Shown here in pieces: positions 15,877-23,107 of a stretch of 64,000 nucleotides of DNA. Origin of the DNA: Streptomyces guryensis (GTDB taxonomy: Bacteria > Actinomycetota > Actinomycetes > Streptomycetales > Streptomycetaceae). A program made the translations under genes and the position numbers. The notes under the pieces are model-generated. The model saw only the letters and a program-made list of their open reading frames with translations. It was not told the origin of the DNA and made no database searches. Every line of letters begins with the position of its first letter. Positions within the stretch are counted from its first letter, which is position 1. Where the stretch lies: positions 186,001 to 250,000 of the forward strand of contig NZ_JAJSBI010000007.1 in the NCBI RefSeq assembly GCF_021261325.1, given 5' to 3'.

Positions 15877-16392
15877 GTGGCGGAGGAAGAACCGGCCGAG
15901 GGCGTCCTGCTCAGCGGCGAGGCGAACGTCGCGACCCGCATCAGGGTGGAGCGCGAGGCTCGCGGCTGGAGCACCAACGCGCTGTCCGACCGGCTCAACG
16001 AGGCCGGCTTCGAGATGAACCCGTCCGCGGTCTGGCGGATCGAAAACGGGAAGCGCCGCATCAACCTCGACGACGCCATCGGCTTCGCCGAGGTCTTCGG
16101 CATCGACCTGCGCAACCTCGTCGGGCCGCCTCAGCTGGCGGCCAAGGCCCGCGCCATGGAACTCATCGACGAGGTCGTGGACGCGTTCCGTGCCACCCAG
16201 CGCGCCAACACGGCTTTCACCGAGGCGCGCGACGCCCTCGACGCCTACCTCGCCGAGCACCCCGACATTCGTGACGAGGCCGACGTCATGGTCTCCAACG
16301 CCATCGCGGAGGAAGCCAACAAGCACCTCATGAAGGCATACGGGCCCCCGCCCGGCGAGCACGGCGACACCAACTCCGCCACCGAGGCATAG
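15877..16392 (+). CDS. XRE-family transcriptional regulator
   Basis: About 171 residues from GTG 15877, with GGAAGGGG upstream. The open frame extends back to 15799 through the promoter repeats, so the later start is preferred. An XRE-type helix-turn-helix spans about residues 22-80 (TRIRVEREARGWSTNALSDRL ... AVWRIENGKRRINLDDAIG, interrupted here). The C-terminal part is helical and may dimerise. It sits between the leftward rep operon and the rightward xis-int operon, both preceded by the same inverted 18-mer. It is therefore the obvious candidate for controlling excision and replication of the element. Confidence 0.8.
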   Translation: MAEEEPAEGVLLSGEANVATRIRVEREARGWSTNALSDRLNEAGFEMNPSAVWRIENGKRRINLDDAIGFAEVFGIDLRNLVGPPQLAAKARAMELIDEVVDAFRATQRANTAFTEARDALDAYLAEHPDIRDEADVMVSNAIAEEANKHLMKAYGPPPGEHGDTNSATEA

Positions 16393-16450
16393 CCTCCGGC
16401 TCCCACCCCCGTCCTGGGCACGCAAACCCCCAGCACGGGCATCTCACCCT

Positions 16451-16468
16451 CATCCCTAGCGATCGACC
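16451..16468 (+). promoter_or_regulatory. operator-like 18-mer, copy 2 (before xis-int)
   Basis: CATCCCTAGCGATCGACC, the exact reverse complement of 15646-15663, located 55 bases before the excisionase start. Being oriented toward the genes in both copies, it looks like a directional regulatory element shared by the rep and xis-int operons. Confidence 0.5.
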
Positions 16469-16523
16469 GGCAGGCCGGTGTTGCCGCGCCCACGCCTGCC
16501 ACAACCCGAAGAGGACTCACTCC

Positions 16524-16898
16524 TTGCGCCAACCCGCAATACCCCCTGCCTCCGAACTGACGCCGCACACCGGGGCCGTCCTGCCGCGCCTGTACGTCCC
16601 CGAGGAAGTCGCCGCCGTCCTCGGCTGCTCCGCCTGGTGGGTCAAGGACCGCGCCCGTCGCCGGCTCATCCCCTTCACGCGTGTCGGCCGCGCCTACCGC
16701 TTCACCGGCGAACACCTCGCGGAGATCATCCGCATGCACGAGGCCCGTCCTGCCCTCGCGCAGCAGCCATCGGCAAGTGAGCCTGCCCGCAAGTCACCCG
16801 TTCCGCGGCCTTCTCCGTCGCCTGCCGTTGCCACGGCTCAGCTGCGCGCCCGGCCACCGCGCCGAGCCCGTCAGGGCCAGTTCGGGACCGCCGCCTAG
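16524..16898 (+). CDS. excisionase / helix-turn-helix protein (HTH_17 type)
   Basis: A protein of 124 residues from TTG 16524, with GAGGA about ten bases upstream. Residues about 20-65 hold a MerR-like winged helix of the excisionase family (LYVPEEVAAVLGCSAWWVKD, then RRLIPFTRVGRAYRFTGEHL). The C-terminal 55 residues are Pro/Ala/Arg-rich and probably disordered. It is placed directly before the integrase, the usual xis-int order. It would bend attachment-site DNA to drive excision. The tail is longer than in most Xis proteins. Confidence 0.8.
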   Translation: MRQPAIPPASELTPHTGAVLPRLYVPEEVAAVLGCSAWWVKDRARRRLIPFTRVGRAYRFTGEHLAEIIRMHEARPALAQQPSASEPARKSPVPRPSPSPAVATAQLRARPPRRARQGQFGTAA

Positions 16899-16930
16899 CA
16901 CGACGACGAAGAGAAGAAAGGGAGGGGCAC

Positions 16931-18448
16931 TTGGGATTCGGCGAGAAGCGCGGAAACTACTGGCGCGGCCGTTACAAGATCGCGCCCGGCAAGCACCTCA
17001 CCGTCGTCGCTGAGGACGGCAAGCCGATCAAGTTCGCGACCAAGGGCGAGGCCCAGCGTGCCGCGAGCGAGGCCGAGAACAAGTATCGGCGCGGCGACTG
17101 GCGCGACCCTGCGCGCGGCCAGGAGACCTTCGGCGAGTACGCAAACCGCTGGTACGCCACCCAGGACCTGGCTGCCTCGACGATGCAGAACTACAAGCGC
17201 CACATCGAGGAGCATCTGCTCCCCGAGTTCGAGGACAAGGCGCTCGTGGGCATCCTGCGTACGGACGTCGAACTGTGGGAGAAGAAGGAGCGTGCCAAGT
17301 ATGCGGCCTCCAGCGTCAAGACCTGGCGCTCCACGCTCCACCTGATCTTCGAGGACGCGATCGACGAGGGGCTCATCACGTCCAACCCGGCGGCCAGGCG
17401 GCGCGGGCGCGGCAAGCGCGCCGGCCGCTCCCGCGACCGTGGCCCGGAGAAGGCCATCACCGACGCCCTCGGCATCCTGCTCACCGCCGAGCGTGCCGCC
17501 TTGCTCTCTGGCCGAGACGACGAGTTTGTCGCCGTCGTCCTCAAGGGCTACACCGGCATGCGCTGGGGTGAAATCGTCGGGTTGGAGACGGAGTTCGTAC
17601 GCTCCGTCTCTGTCCGCGTCGAGTGGCAGTTGTACGAACTCGACACCGGGGAGTTCGTGCGCTGCCCGCCGAAGGACGACAGCTACCGCACCATCGATTC
17701 GGCGGACTGGCTGTCCGCGCTCGTGGCAAACCACGTAGCCCGCACAAAGCCGACACCTTGCCCGTGCCACGGCAAGACCTACGTCTTCAAGGGCCAGGGC
17801 GCTGCTCGCACCGGAGGACACCAGGGCGCGAAGCTCGTCGACGTCGCACGCCGCGCCGAAGTCTCCACGGGCACGGTGTCCAATGTCCTCAACCACCCCG
17901 ACCGCGTCACGGAAGCCAAGCGGGCCCGGGTGGAGCAGGCCATGGCGGACCTGGGGTTCGTGCGAGGCGGCGCGGTCTCGGAGAACGCCGCCCACTGGCG
18001 TCGAAACGGCTTCGCGACCTGGCTGTTCACCCCGGCAGTCTCCGGCTGGTACCCGAAGAAGGCACCGCAGGAAGCCCGCCCCGTACCGGTACTCGGCGAA
18101 CCGTGGCCCGGCGTCCCGGCCCGAGGGCGTGGCGCGAACGACCGGGCCGACGTCTGCTGGGTTCCGATAGCCAAGGGCCTCACGCCCCACGGCCTGCGCC
18201 ATACCCACCGGACCGCCATGGAGGACCTGGGTACCGAGAAGGTCCTCATGGACGAACGCATGGGCCACATCGACGGTTCAGTCTCCGCACGCTACGCCCA
18301 CGTCACTCCTGGCATGCGCAAGCGCCTCGTGGCCGGGCTGACCGAGCAGTGGGAGACGGCGCTCGACGCCCGACGGGCTATGTGCCCGACGTCGCCGGTG
18401 CGCGTGCTCAATGATCTCTTGCATGCACGCGCAGCCACCCGCCAATAG
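16931..18448 (+). CDS. tyrosine integrase with an inserted LacI-type helix-turn-helix
   Basis: A protein of 505 residues from TTG 16931 (GGGAGG six bases upstream). It has an N-terminal arm-binding part and a core-binding SAM-like domain (TFGEYANRWYATQDLAASTM onward, residues about 62-165). The catalytic domain shows Arg I in GYTGMRWGEIVGLE (about 205), HxxR in HGLRHTHR (about 420) and the final H...Y in MGHIDGSVSARYAHVT (about 447). Between Arg I and HxxR, at about residues 299-345, lies a LacI-family DNA-binding segment (LVDVARRAEVSTGTVSNVLN). The motifs look complete, so it is probably active. It integrates and excises the element; its target site is not evident. Confidence 0.88.
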   Translation: MGFGEKRGNYWRGRYKIAPGKHLTVVAEDGKPIKFATKGEAQRAASEAENKYRRGDWRDPARGQETFGEYANRWYATQDLAASTMQNYKRHIEEHLLPEFEDKALVGILRTDVELWEKKERAKYAASSVKTWRSTLHLIFEDAIDEGLITSNPAARRRGRGKRAGRSRDRGPEKAITDALGILLTAERAALLSGRDDEFVAVVLKGYTGMRWGEIVGLETEFVRSVSVRVEWQLYELDTGEFVRCPPKDDSYRTIDSADWLSALVANHVARTKPTPCPCHGKTYVFKGQGAARTGGHQGAKLVDVARRAEVSTGTVSNVLNHPDRVTEAKRARVEQAMADLGFVRGGAVSENAAHWRRNGFATWLFTPAVSGWYPKKAPQEARPVPVLGEPWPGVPARGRGANDRADVCWVPIAKGLTPHGLRHTHRTAMEDLGTEKVLMDERMGHIDGSVSARYAHVTPGMRKRLVAGLTEQWETALDARRAMCPTSPVRVLNDLLHARAATRQ

Positions 18449-18514
18449 CTCCTCGGAGGAGTCGTAGGTCCGGGCCGATACCGCAGGCTGATGGTGCGCC
18501 TCTGCACGAAGCCC

Positions 18515-18553
18515 GCCCCTGCCGCCGGACGGCATGAGTCCAGTGGCAGGGGC
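18515..18553 (+). terminator. hairpin after the integrase gene
   Basis: Perfect 9-bp arms GCCCCTGCC and GGCAGGGGC with a 21-base loop that contains a smaller GGAC/GTCC stem. It starts 67 bases after the integrase stop and marks the probable right end of the xis-int transcript. Confidence 0.55.
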
Positions 18554-18567
18554 TCTGCGAACCTGCG

Positions 18568-18816
18568 CTACCTCCGGGAGTTGCTACGCCTTGCCGAGAG
18601 CCCTGCTCCAATGAGGGCGCTTCCGGCATCTCCGTGGCCGTTCAGGCAGAGCGCCGTACCGGCGGCGCAGAACAGCGCAGACAGAGCAAGCGTGGCCCAG
18701 GCATGAGCGATCTCTGCGCGTGAACCTTCCGCAGGAGTGTGCTCCGGCGTACGTGGCTCGCTCGACGGCACGTCGTGCGCCTGCGAGCTATCCGAGGAAT
18801 CAAATGAGGTGGGCAT
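18568..18816 (-). CDS. small membrane protein (82 aa), hypothetical
   Basis: ATG 18816 is chosen for its AAGGA seven bases upstream; the open frame continues upstream without coding character. The first 38 residues are hydrophilic and Ser/Glu/Pro-rich. One hydrophobic helix then follows (AHAWATLALSALFCAAGTAL), then a short Gly/Ala segment and a basic end (RRSNSRR). Family unknown. It is convergent with the integrase gene. Confidence 0.5.
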   Translation of the reverse strand: MPTSFDSSDSSQAHDVPSSEPRTPEHTPAEGSRAEIAHAWATLALSALFCAAGTALCLNGHGDAGSALIGAGLSARRSNSRR

Positions 18817-19055
18817 GTCAAATCCTTGTTCTTGTGCGTGCGACAGCACGCGGTGAATGGGTGAACAGACCTTGGACCGGCTGGGAGTTAGCCGCGCAAG
18901 TCCACTGGTCGTGTCCGGCGGCGCCCCCAGGGACAGGGAGGAGACTGCACTGCGCGGCGAGCTGATTCGAGCTCTCGCGAATTTGCGGCAGGCCGTCGCG
19001 TTGCCCTCTGGGCACAGTCCAAAGGGAGGGGATTCTCCTGCCGATCGGCGTGGTG

Positions 19056-19211
19056 TTACGAAGTGATCCACCAGATCACGAGTCCACCGACAGCGGTGCT
19101 GGCGCCGTAGGCGACGCCGAGCGCGAATCGCCCGGCCAGCGGCTTACTGCGCTGTTTTACTCGGTTGCGCAAGCCGCGCCCCACGACGACCGAACGCATT
19201 GAAAGCAGCAT
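19056..19211 (-). CDS. very small membrane-anchored protein (51 aa)
   Basis: The frame reads MLLSMRSVVVGRGLRNRVKQ, then RSKPLAGRFALGV, and ends in a hydrophobic helix AVGGLVIWWITS. A basic N-terminus and a single C-terminal helix suggest a small inner-membrane protein. The ribosome site is weak, and the second Met (19199) could be the start. The family is not recognised. It lies between the small membrane protein gene and the HNH nuclease gene, all on the minus strand. Confidence 0.4.
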   Translation of the reverse strand: MLLSMRSVVVGRGLRNRVKQRSKPLAGRFALGVAYGASTAVGGLVIWWITS

Positions 19212-19271
19212 GAGGAGCGATCAGGGATGCCTGGTGCGCCCAGCCCTTTGAAATCCCGCATTGACACCGGA

Positions 19272-20149
19272 TCAGGCGGCGGTGGGGCGTGGGCTGCCGT
19301 GGAAGACCTGGCTGGTGTGCCAGGAGCGGTGGGCTGATGCGATGGGACGGATGCCGGGTTGCGGGCCGATGAGCGGACGGCCGGCGAGTGCGGTGGCGTG
19401 CTCGCGGGCGGCGGGGCTACGGCCGACGAAGTGCTGTGAGACCAGGATGCGGTGGCCGTCGCCCAGGCCGAGGGCCCCCTTGTCGAAGAGTTTGTGGTGC
19501 AGCGAGCACAGGCACAGCCCGTTGTCGACGTCGTCCGGGCCGTCGAACGCCCACCAGCGCACATGCGCGGCCTCCAGCCCGACCGGCAACGTGCCGATCA
19601 TGCCGTCGTAGCTGCAGAAGGCGCACTGGTACTCGTAGGCGGTCAGCACCATCTCCCGCATCCGCCGGTCCCGCTGCCGCCGCTCGGGCGCCGCCAGCAC
19701 ATCCGTCGCGCCAGCTCCAGTTCCAGGCCCACCGCGTCGCACAGGTCCTGGTGCAGCGACGGCGGGAAGTGCAGATCTAGCAGCACCCTGGCCATGCGGT
19801 CCAGCCGCAACGCCACCCGCAGGTCCGGGGCCAGCCGCCCGGCGGCCCGGCTCGCCCGCAGTTCCCGCACCCCGGTGCCCGGGCTACCGACGCCGTGATC
19901 GGTCCGTACCTCCCACACCCCGTCGCTGACCAGATGGTGGAAGGGATAGGCGGGTGTGGTCCCGCGCGCCGGACCGTACTCCGTCAGCAGTTGCTTCAGA
20001 TCGGTCTCCACCGCGCTGTAGAACAACTCGCCCTCGGCATCCGACTGAAACCGGCCCAGCGCGTACAGCAGCAGCAACGGCTTGTGCGGCGCCCGCACCC
20101 CGTCCCGGCTCCACTGCCTCAGCTTCGCGGCACGCTCCAGCCAATCCAT
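19272..20149 (-). pseudogene. phosphorothioated-DNA-binding HNH restriction endonuclease (ScoMcrA-type), frameshifted
   Basis: The first frame, from ATG 20149, reads MDWLERAAKLRQWSRDGVRA, then PHKPLLLLYALGRFQ and YPFHHLVSDGVWEVRT. This is the sulfur-binding domain type of Streptomyces enzymes that cut DNA with phosphorothioate backbones. Near 19703-19714 coding moves to another frame: DVLAAPERRQRDRRM, then an HNH domain with CAFC, EAAHVRWWAFDG, NGLCLCSLHHKLFD. Adding one base (for example a G giving LELGATDVL) would restore about 290 residues. As written the domains are split into two frames, so the enzyme is probably inactive unless the base call is wrong. Confidence 0.75.
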
Positions 20150-20180
20150 GACGGTGATCGTAGTGATGCTTCGCCGTGCA

Positions 20181-21824
20181 TCATGCTGTCCGGGCTGCAA
20201 CTCCTCCTGCGCCTGCGACGGGCGCACCGGCTTCGCCCGAGCGCCTGCCGGCCCGCCATTCCAGCGCCTGGGGTTCCTCAGTGAACTCGATCAGATGCTG
20301 TCCGGCGAACCGTTGCAGCGCGTTGCGTACTTCCGCCGGGGTGGCATAGAAGAACTCCTTCCGACTGTTGACTTGGTTGACCCGACGCGAGGCGAACTGC
20401 CGGTGGAGTTCCGTCTCCAGGCCGACCGCGTCCTTGCTAAAGATCAGCGCGTGCACGTCGAAGCGGAAGGGCACAGCCGCGCCACTCAACTCATAGACGC
20501 GTTCCAGGGGTTCGAGCCGACGCGTCATGCCGATCTTCACCATGCGATCGCCGAAGGCACCGATATTCGAGATGACGTATACATAACCGGCGCGGACGTT
20601 GGCTGCACGGGACTCGACATCCTGCAGTGCGCTCTCGATCTCGGCCAATTTGGCCTGCATCTCCGCCACGCCCGCCTCGTCACCGCGCTCGCGCAGGCGG
20701 TCAAGTGCCGACTGATAGTGGCCGAGTTCCTTGTTTAGCTTCTCGCGCTGCCGGTCGAGTTCCCGCTGGACCGCCGCCTCCTCACGCTCCCGGGCGCGCA
20801 CCTCGCGCTGGGCCTCCTTCTCCTCGTCCTTCTTCTGCAGGAAGTCGGCGGTGAGTTCCAACTCCCGCACGCGCGCGTTGTGGTACTCGTCGGTGATACG
20901 GATGTGCATGGTGGCGCCGAGCCTGGCGATCGTCTCGCGGCTCTTGAAGAGCCGGTCCACGAGAGAGCTCAGCCGGTGCGGCCGCATCGACCGCACGGCG
21001 TAGTCGGCTTCGGCGTTGTAGGCGCGCAGCATGAGCTTGGAGAAGTCGCGGACCATCTTCTGGCCCTCGCGCTTGGAGCCGTTGACCGTCCAGTCCGTAG
21101 CCGCCTGTACGGCGCGGCCCGCACGGGCGAGCGCCTTGATCTCGTTCTGCAGCGTGTCGAGCCGGCTGCGGTAGGCGATCGCGTCGTCCAGCGCGTGCCG
21201 GTAGGCGTAGATCCCGGCCTCCTGCAGCATGGCGGTCTCGTCGGCGTTGACGATCCGGCCCTGCAGTTCGGCCAGCCGCCGCTCCGCCTCCACGATGTTC
21301 TGGCGGTGACGGTCAGCCTCCTTGCGTACTCGCTCGGTCTCCTTCGCAGCCCGGCGTGCGTCCTCGATGATCTCCTTCGCAGTCTCGCGTGCGTCCTTGA
21401 GGATCCCCTCGGCCTCCTCGGTGGCTTCGGCGGACGCCTTCTCACGCAGCGCGGCGGCCTCTGTCTCGACCTGCCGTACGAGGCCCGCAACCTGCGCGGC
21501 ATCCAGGCCCTGTGTCCTCGCGATCCACGCCCGTAGCTCTTCGGCCTCGGACACGGCATCCGCACGACGCCGTCCGAACAGCCCGCCCTTCCGAGGCGCC
21601 GGCATCGCCGTCGCGCTCCCGGGAGTGGCCACAGCCAGCACCGCAGAACCTGTGGCAGGACCGACGGCGAGCGCGGCGGTGGCGGAGTCGGCCTCAGGAA
21701 CCCACAACTGCCATCCCTCCGGCATCGGGGGCCACGAGGGGTCGGGCCGCCAGTCCGGCGGCGGCATCCATCCCGCGGGTGGCACAGGCCAACCCGGCGG
21801 CGGATTGAAACGGTAAGTAGTCAT
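20181..21824 (-). CDS. DUF4041 + GIY-YIG (T5orf172/MUG113) nuclease-like protein
   Basis: A protein of 547 residues. The N-terminus is Pro/Trp-rich (PPGWPVPPAGWMPPPDWRPD), like the short membrane- or partner-binding DUF2510-type leaders. A long coiled coil covers residues about 85-190, and a DUF4041-like helical region runs to about 420. The C-terminal domain begins GYVYVISNIGAFGDRMVKIG and continues MTRRLEPLERVYEL and ETELHRQF, then KEFF, matching the T5orf172/MUG113 branch of GIY-YIG nucleases. Such proteins occur on phages and defence islands; the role is unproven. The last 40 residues are low complexity. It lies next to the split restriction enzyme gene and is likely co-oriented with it. 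Confidence 0.75.
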   Translation of the reverse strand: MTTYRFNPPPGWPVPPAGWMPPPDWRPDPSWPPMPEGWQLWVPEADSATAALAVGPATGSAVLAVATPGSATAMPAPRKGGLFGRRRADAVSEAEELRAWIARTQGLDAAQVAGLVRQVETEAAALREKASAEATEEAEGILKDARETAKEIIEDARRAAKETERVRKEADRHRQNIVEAERRLAELQGRIVNADETAMLQEAGIYAYRHALDDAIAYRSRLDTLQNEIKALARAGRAVQAATDWTVNGSKREGQKMVRDFSKLMLRAYNAEADYAVRSMRPHRLSSLVDRLFKSRETIARLGATMHIRITDEYHNARVRELELTADFLQKKDEEKEAQREVRAREREEAAVQRELDRQREKLNKELGHYQSALDRLRERGDEAGVAEMQAKLAEIESALQDVESRAANVRAGYVYVISNIGAFGDRMVKIGMTRRLEPLERVYELSGAAVPFRFDVHALIFSKDAVGLETELHRQFASRRVNQVNSRKEFFYATPAEVRNALQRFAGQHLIEFTEEPQALEWRAGRRSGEAGAPVAGAGGVAARTA

Positions 21825-22264
21825 TCCCCACCCCCTCGCCCCTGAGGCTCCCCAGCACCCAGGGCGCCGGATATTCCCGGCAAACGTAGAGTGACATTTT
21901 CTTGGTGACCAGCCATCAGATCACCCGCATATTCCACCTCGTGACCATGCTGTGACTTTGCGTGAGGCTCTCTCTGGAGGAGGGACGCGCGTTCCACGTG
22001 GAACGCGACGACGTCCCCGACCAGCGAACTGGTCGACGAGCCACTGAGTCTTGTACGTGGAGGGAGCGTCGGCCGGTGAGAAACGCTACGAGGGACAGCG
22101 CGGATGGCCGGACGTGCTGCTGTGCCTTCTTGCGGTCGCTGCCGGGGCAAAGCTATCTCGCGCGATGCTTTCCAGGGCGGTGTCAACCTGGTGATGAGGA
22201 GCTGGCGTCGGTGGTTATGGCAAACGCCCAGTGATGGGTCCAGCAAACCTGGCTCAATAGGCAC
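21825..22264. other. divergent intergenic region with a ParB-site-like palindrome
   Basis: 440 bases between divergently transcribed genes; no confident gene. It contains the palindrome at 21988-22007, a GACCAG/CTGGTC hairpin at about 22019-22034, and probably both promoters. Small open frames here lack ribosome sites. Confidence 0.45.
21988..22007. promoter_or_regulatory. parS-like palindrome
   Basis: CGCGTTCCACGTGGAACGCG is a perfect 20-bp palindrome. Its inner 14 bases, GTTCCACGTGGAAC, differ from the Streptomyces parS consensus GTTTCACGTGAAAC by two symmetric transitions. It might bind chromosomal ParB, the element's ParB-like protein, or be an unrelated operator. Confidence 0.45.
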
Positions 22265-23107
22265 ATGGAGATTGGCGAGCACTGGGCCTACCGCGCAAGG
22301 CCGAAGGAGCTGGGCGGCGCGGTTCGCCAGGTGGAGGTCGTTCGCGTGGGTGGCCCTGGCAGGTCTGGCTGGGTCCACGTGCGGTTTCTCGAAGGCGATG
22401 CCGCCGGCCTGCAGGAGTGGGTCAGTTCCGGCTCTCTCGTAGCACCGTGGGCGGATGTCGATACGTTCCGCCGGGACGACGCGGCGGAGTTGGCACTGGT
22501 GGAGTCCTCTCGCCACGTCCGGGGCAGCACGGAGTTCGAAGCCGCCCGCATGATTCTCGGGTTTGTCCGCCCGAAGAACAGGCTGCGCCTCCGCCGAACG
22601 GTGGCGGACGCAGGCGTTCTGGAGCTGAGCCGCCTCGACGAGACGGCACCGCTCATCGGCATGGATGCCGCCGAACTCCGTAGCGAGACCATGGTGTTCG
22701 AAAACCGCCATGGCATGTGCCTTACTGGTTGGCCGGTCACCGAGCGCGTCGCCCGCCACGTTGCCACCCGCCTGGCCGACGAGATCCTCCCGGAGGTGGA
22801 CCGCAAACAGCGGGACATCGAGCAGGAGCGTGCCCAGCCCTCCTGGTACTCCTACAGTCGGCGTGACGATCGCAAGTTGGATGCGGAGGCGGCAGTTCTG
22901 CGGACCGTCCGTGCATGGTGCGGTGAGGACAAGGCCGAGCGTTATGACGAGTTGGTCGCCCTGCGCGCCGAGGTCATCCGGCTCGGGGAGCTCGTCGAGA
23001 AGGCGGTCAAGGCTCTACGCGATCGCGGGCACGGTGTTATCGCCTCCACCATTGAGCGCGACCTTGGCGTCCATATCGCCACCCTTGATCCTGATGTGCG
23101 TCGATGA
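22265..23107 (+). CDS. hypothetical protein of island pair (280 aa)
   Basis: The product starts MEIGEHWAYRARPKELGGAV. The N-terminal 70 residues read like a small beta domain (VVRVGGPGRSGWVHVRFL ... GLQEWV). The rest is helical and charged, ending in coiled-coil-like sequence (YDELVALRAEVIRLGELVEK). No catalytic motif is recognised. Its last 71 bases overlap the 3' end of the convergent 546-residue gene, and I recall similar pairs near tRNA islands in Streptomyces. The shared tail makes a functional or regulatory link plausible. Confidence 0.6.
   Translation: MEIGEHWAYRARPKELGGAVRQVEVVRVGGPGRSGWVHVRFLEGDAAGLQEWVSSGSLVAPWADVDTFRRDDAAELALVESSRHVRGSTEFEAARMILGFVRPKNRLRLRRTVADAGVLELSRLDETAPLIGMDAAELRSETMVFENRHGMCLTGWPVTERVARHVATRLADEILPEVDRKQRDIEQERAQPSWYSYSRRDDRKLDAEAAVLRTVRAWCGEDKAERYDELVALRAEVIRLGELVEKAVKALRDRGHGVIASTIERDLGVHIATLDPDVRR

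Larger units (their letters stand above)
8284..18553. mobile_element. integrative mobilizable element (approximate extent)
   Basis: The block runs from the ParB-like gene to the terminator after int. It contains relaxase, MobC-like, helicase loader, replication initiator, XRE regulator, excisionase and integrase. There is no FtsK/TraB translocase or T4SS component, so it should be mobilized rather than self-transmissible. I could not find flanking direct repeats by eye, so the ends are the outermost recognised genes and not mapped attachment sites. It may be nested in a larger island ending at tRNA-Pro. Confidence 0.7.

Noticed and set aside
18857..19066. 69-codon plus-strand frame between the small membrane genes
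   Set aside because: No ribosome site and no recognisable features; kept only as a possibility.
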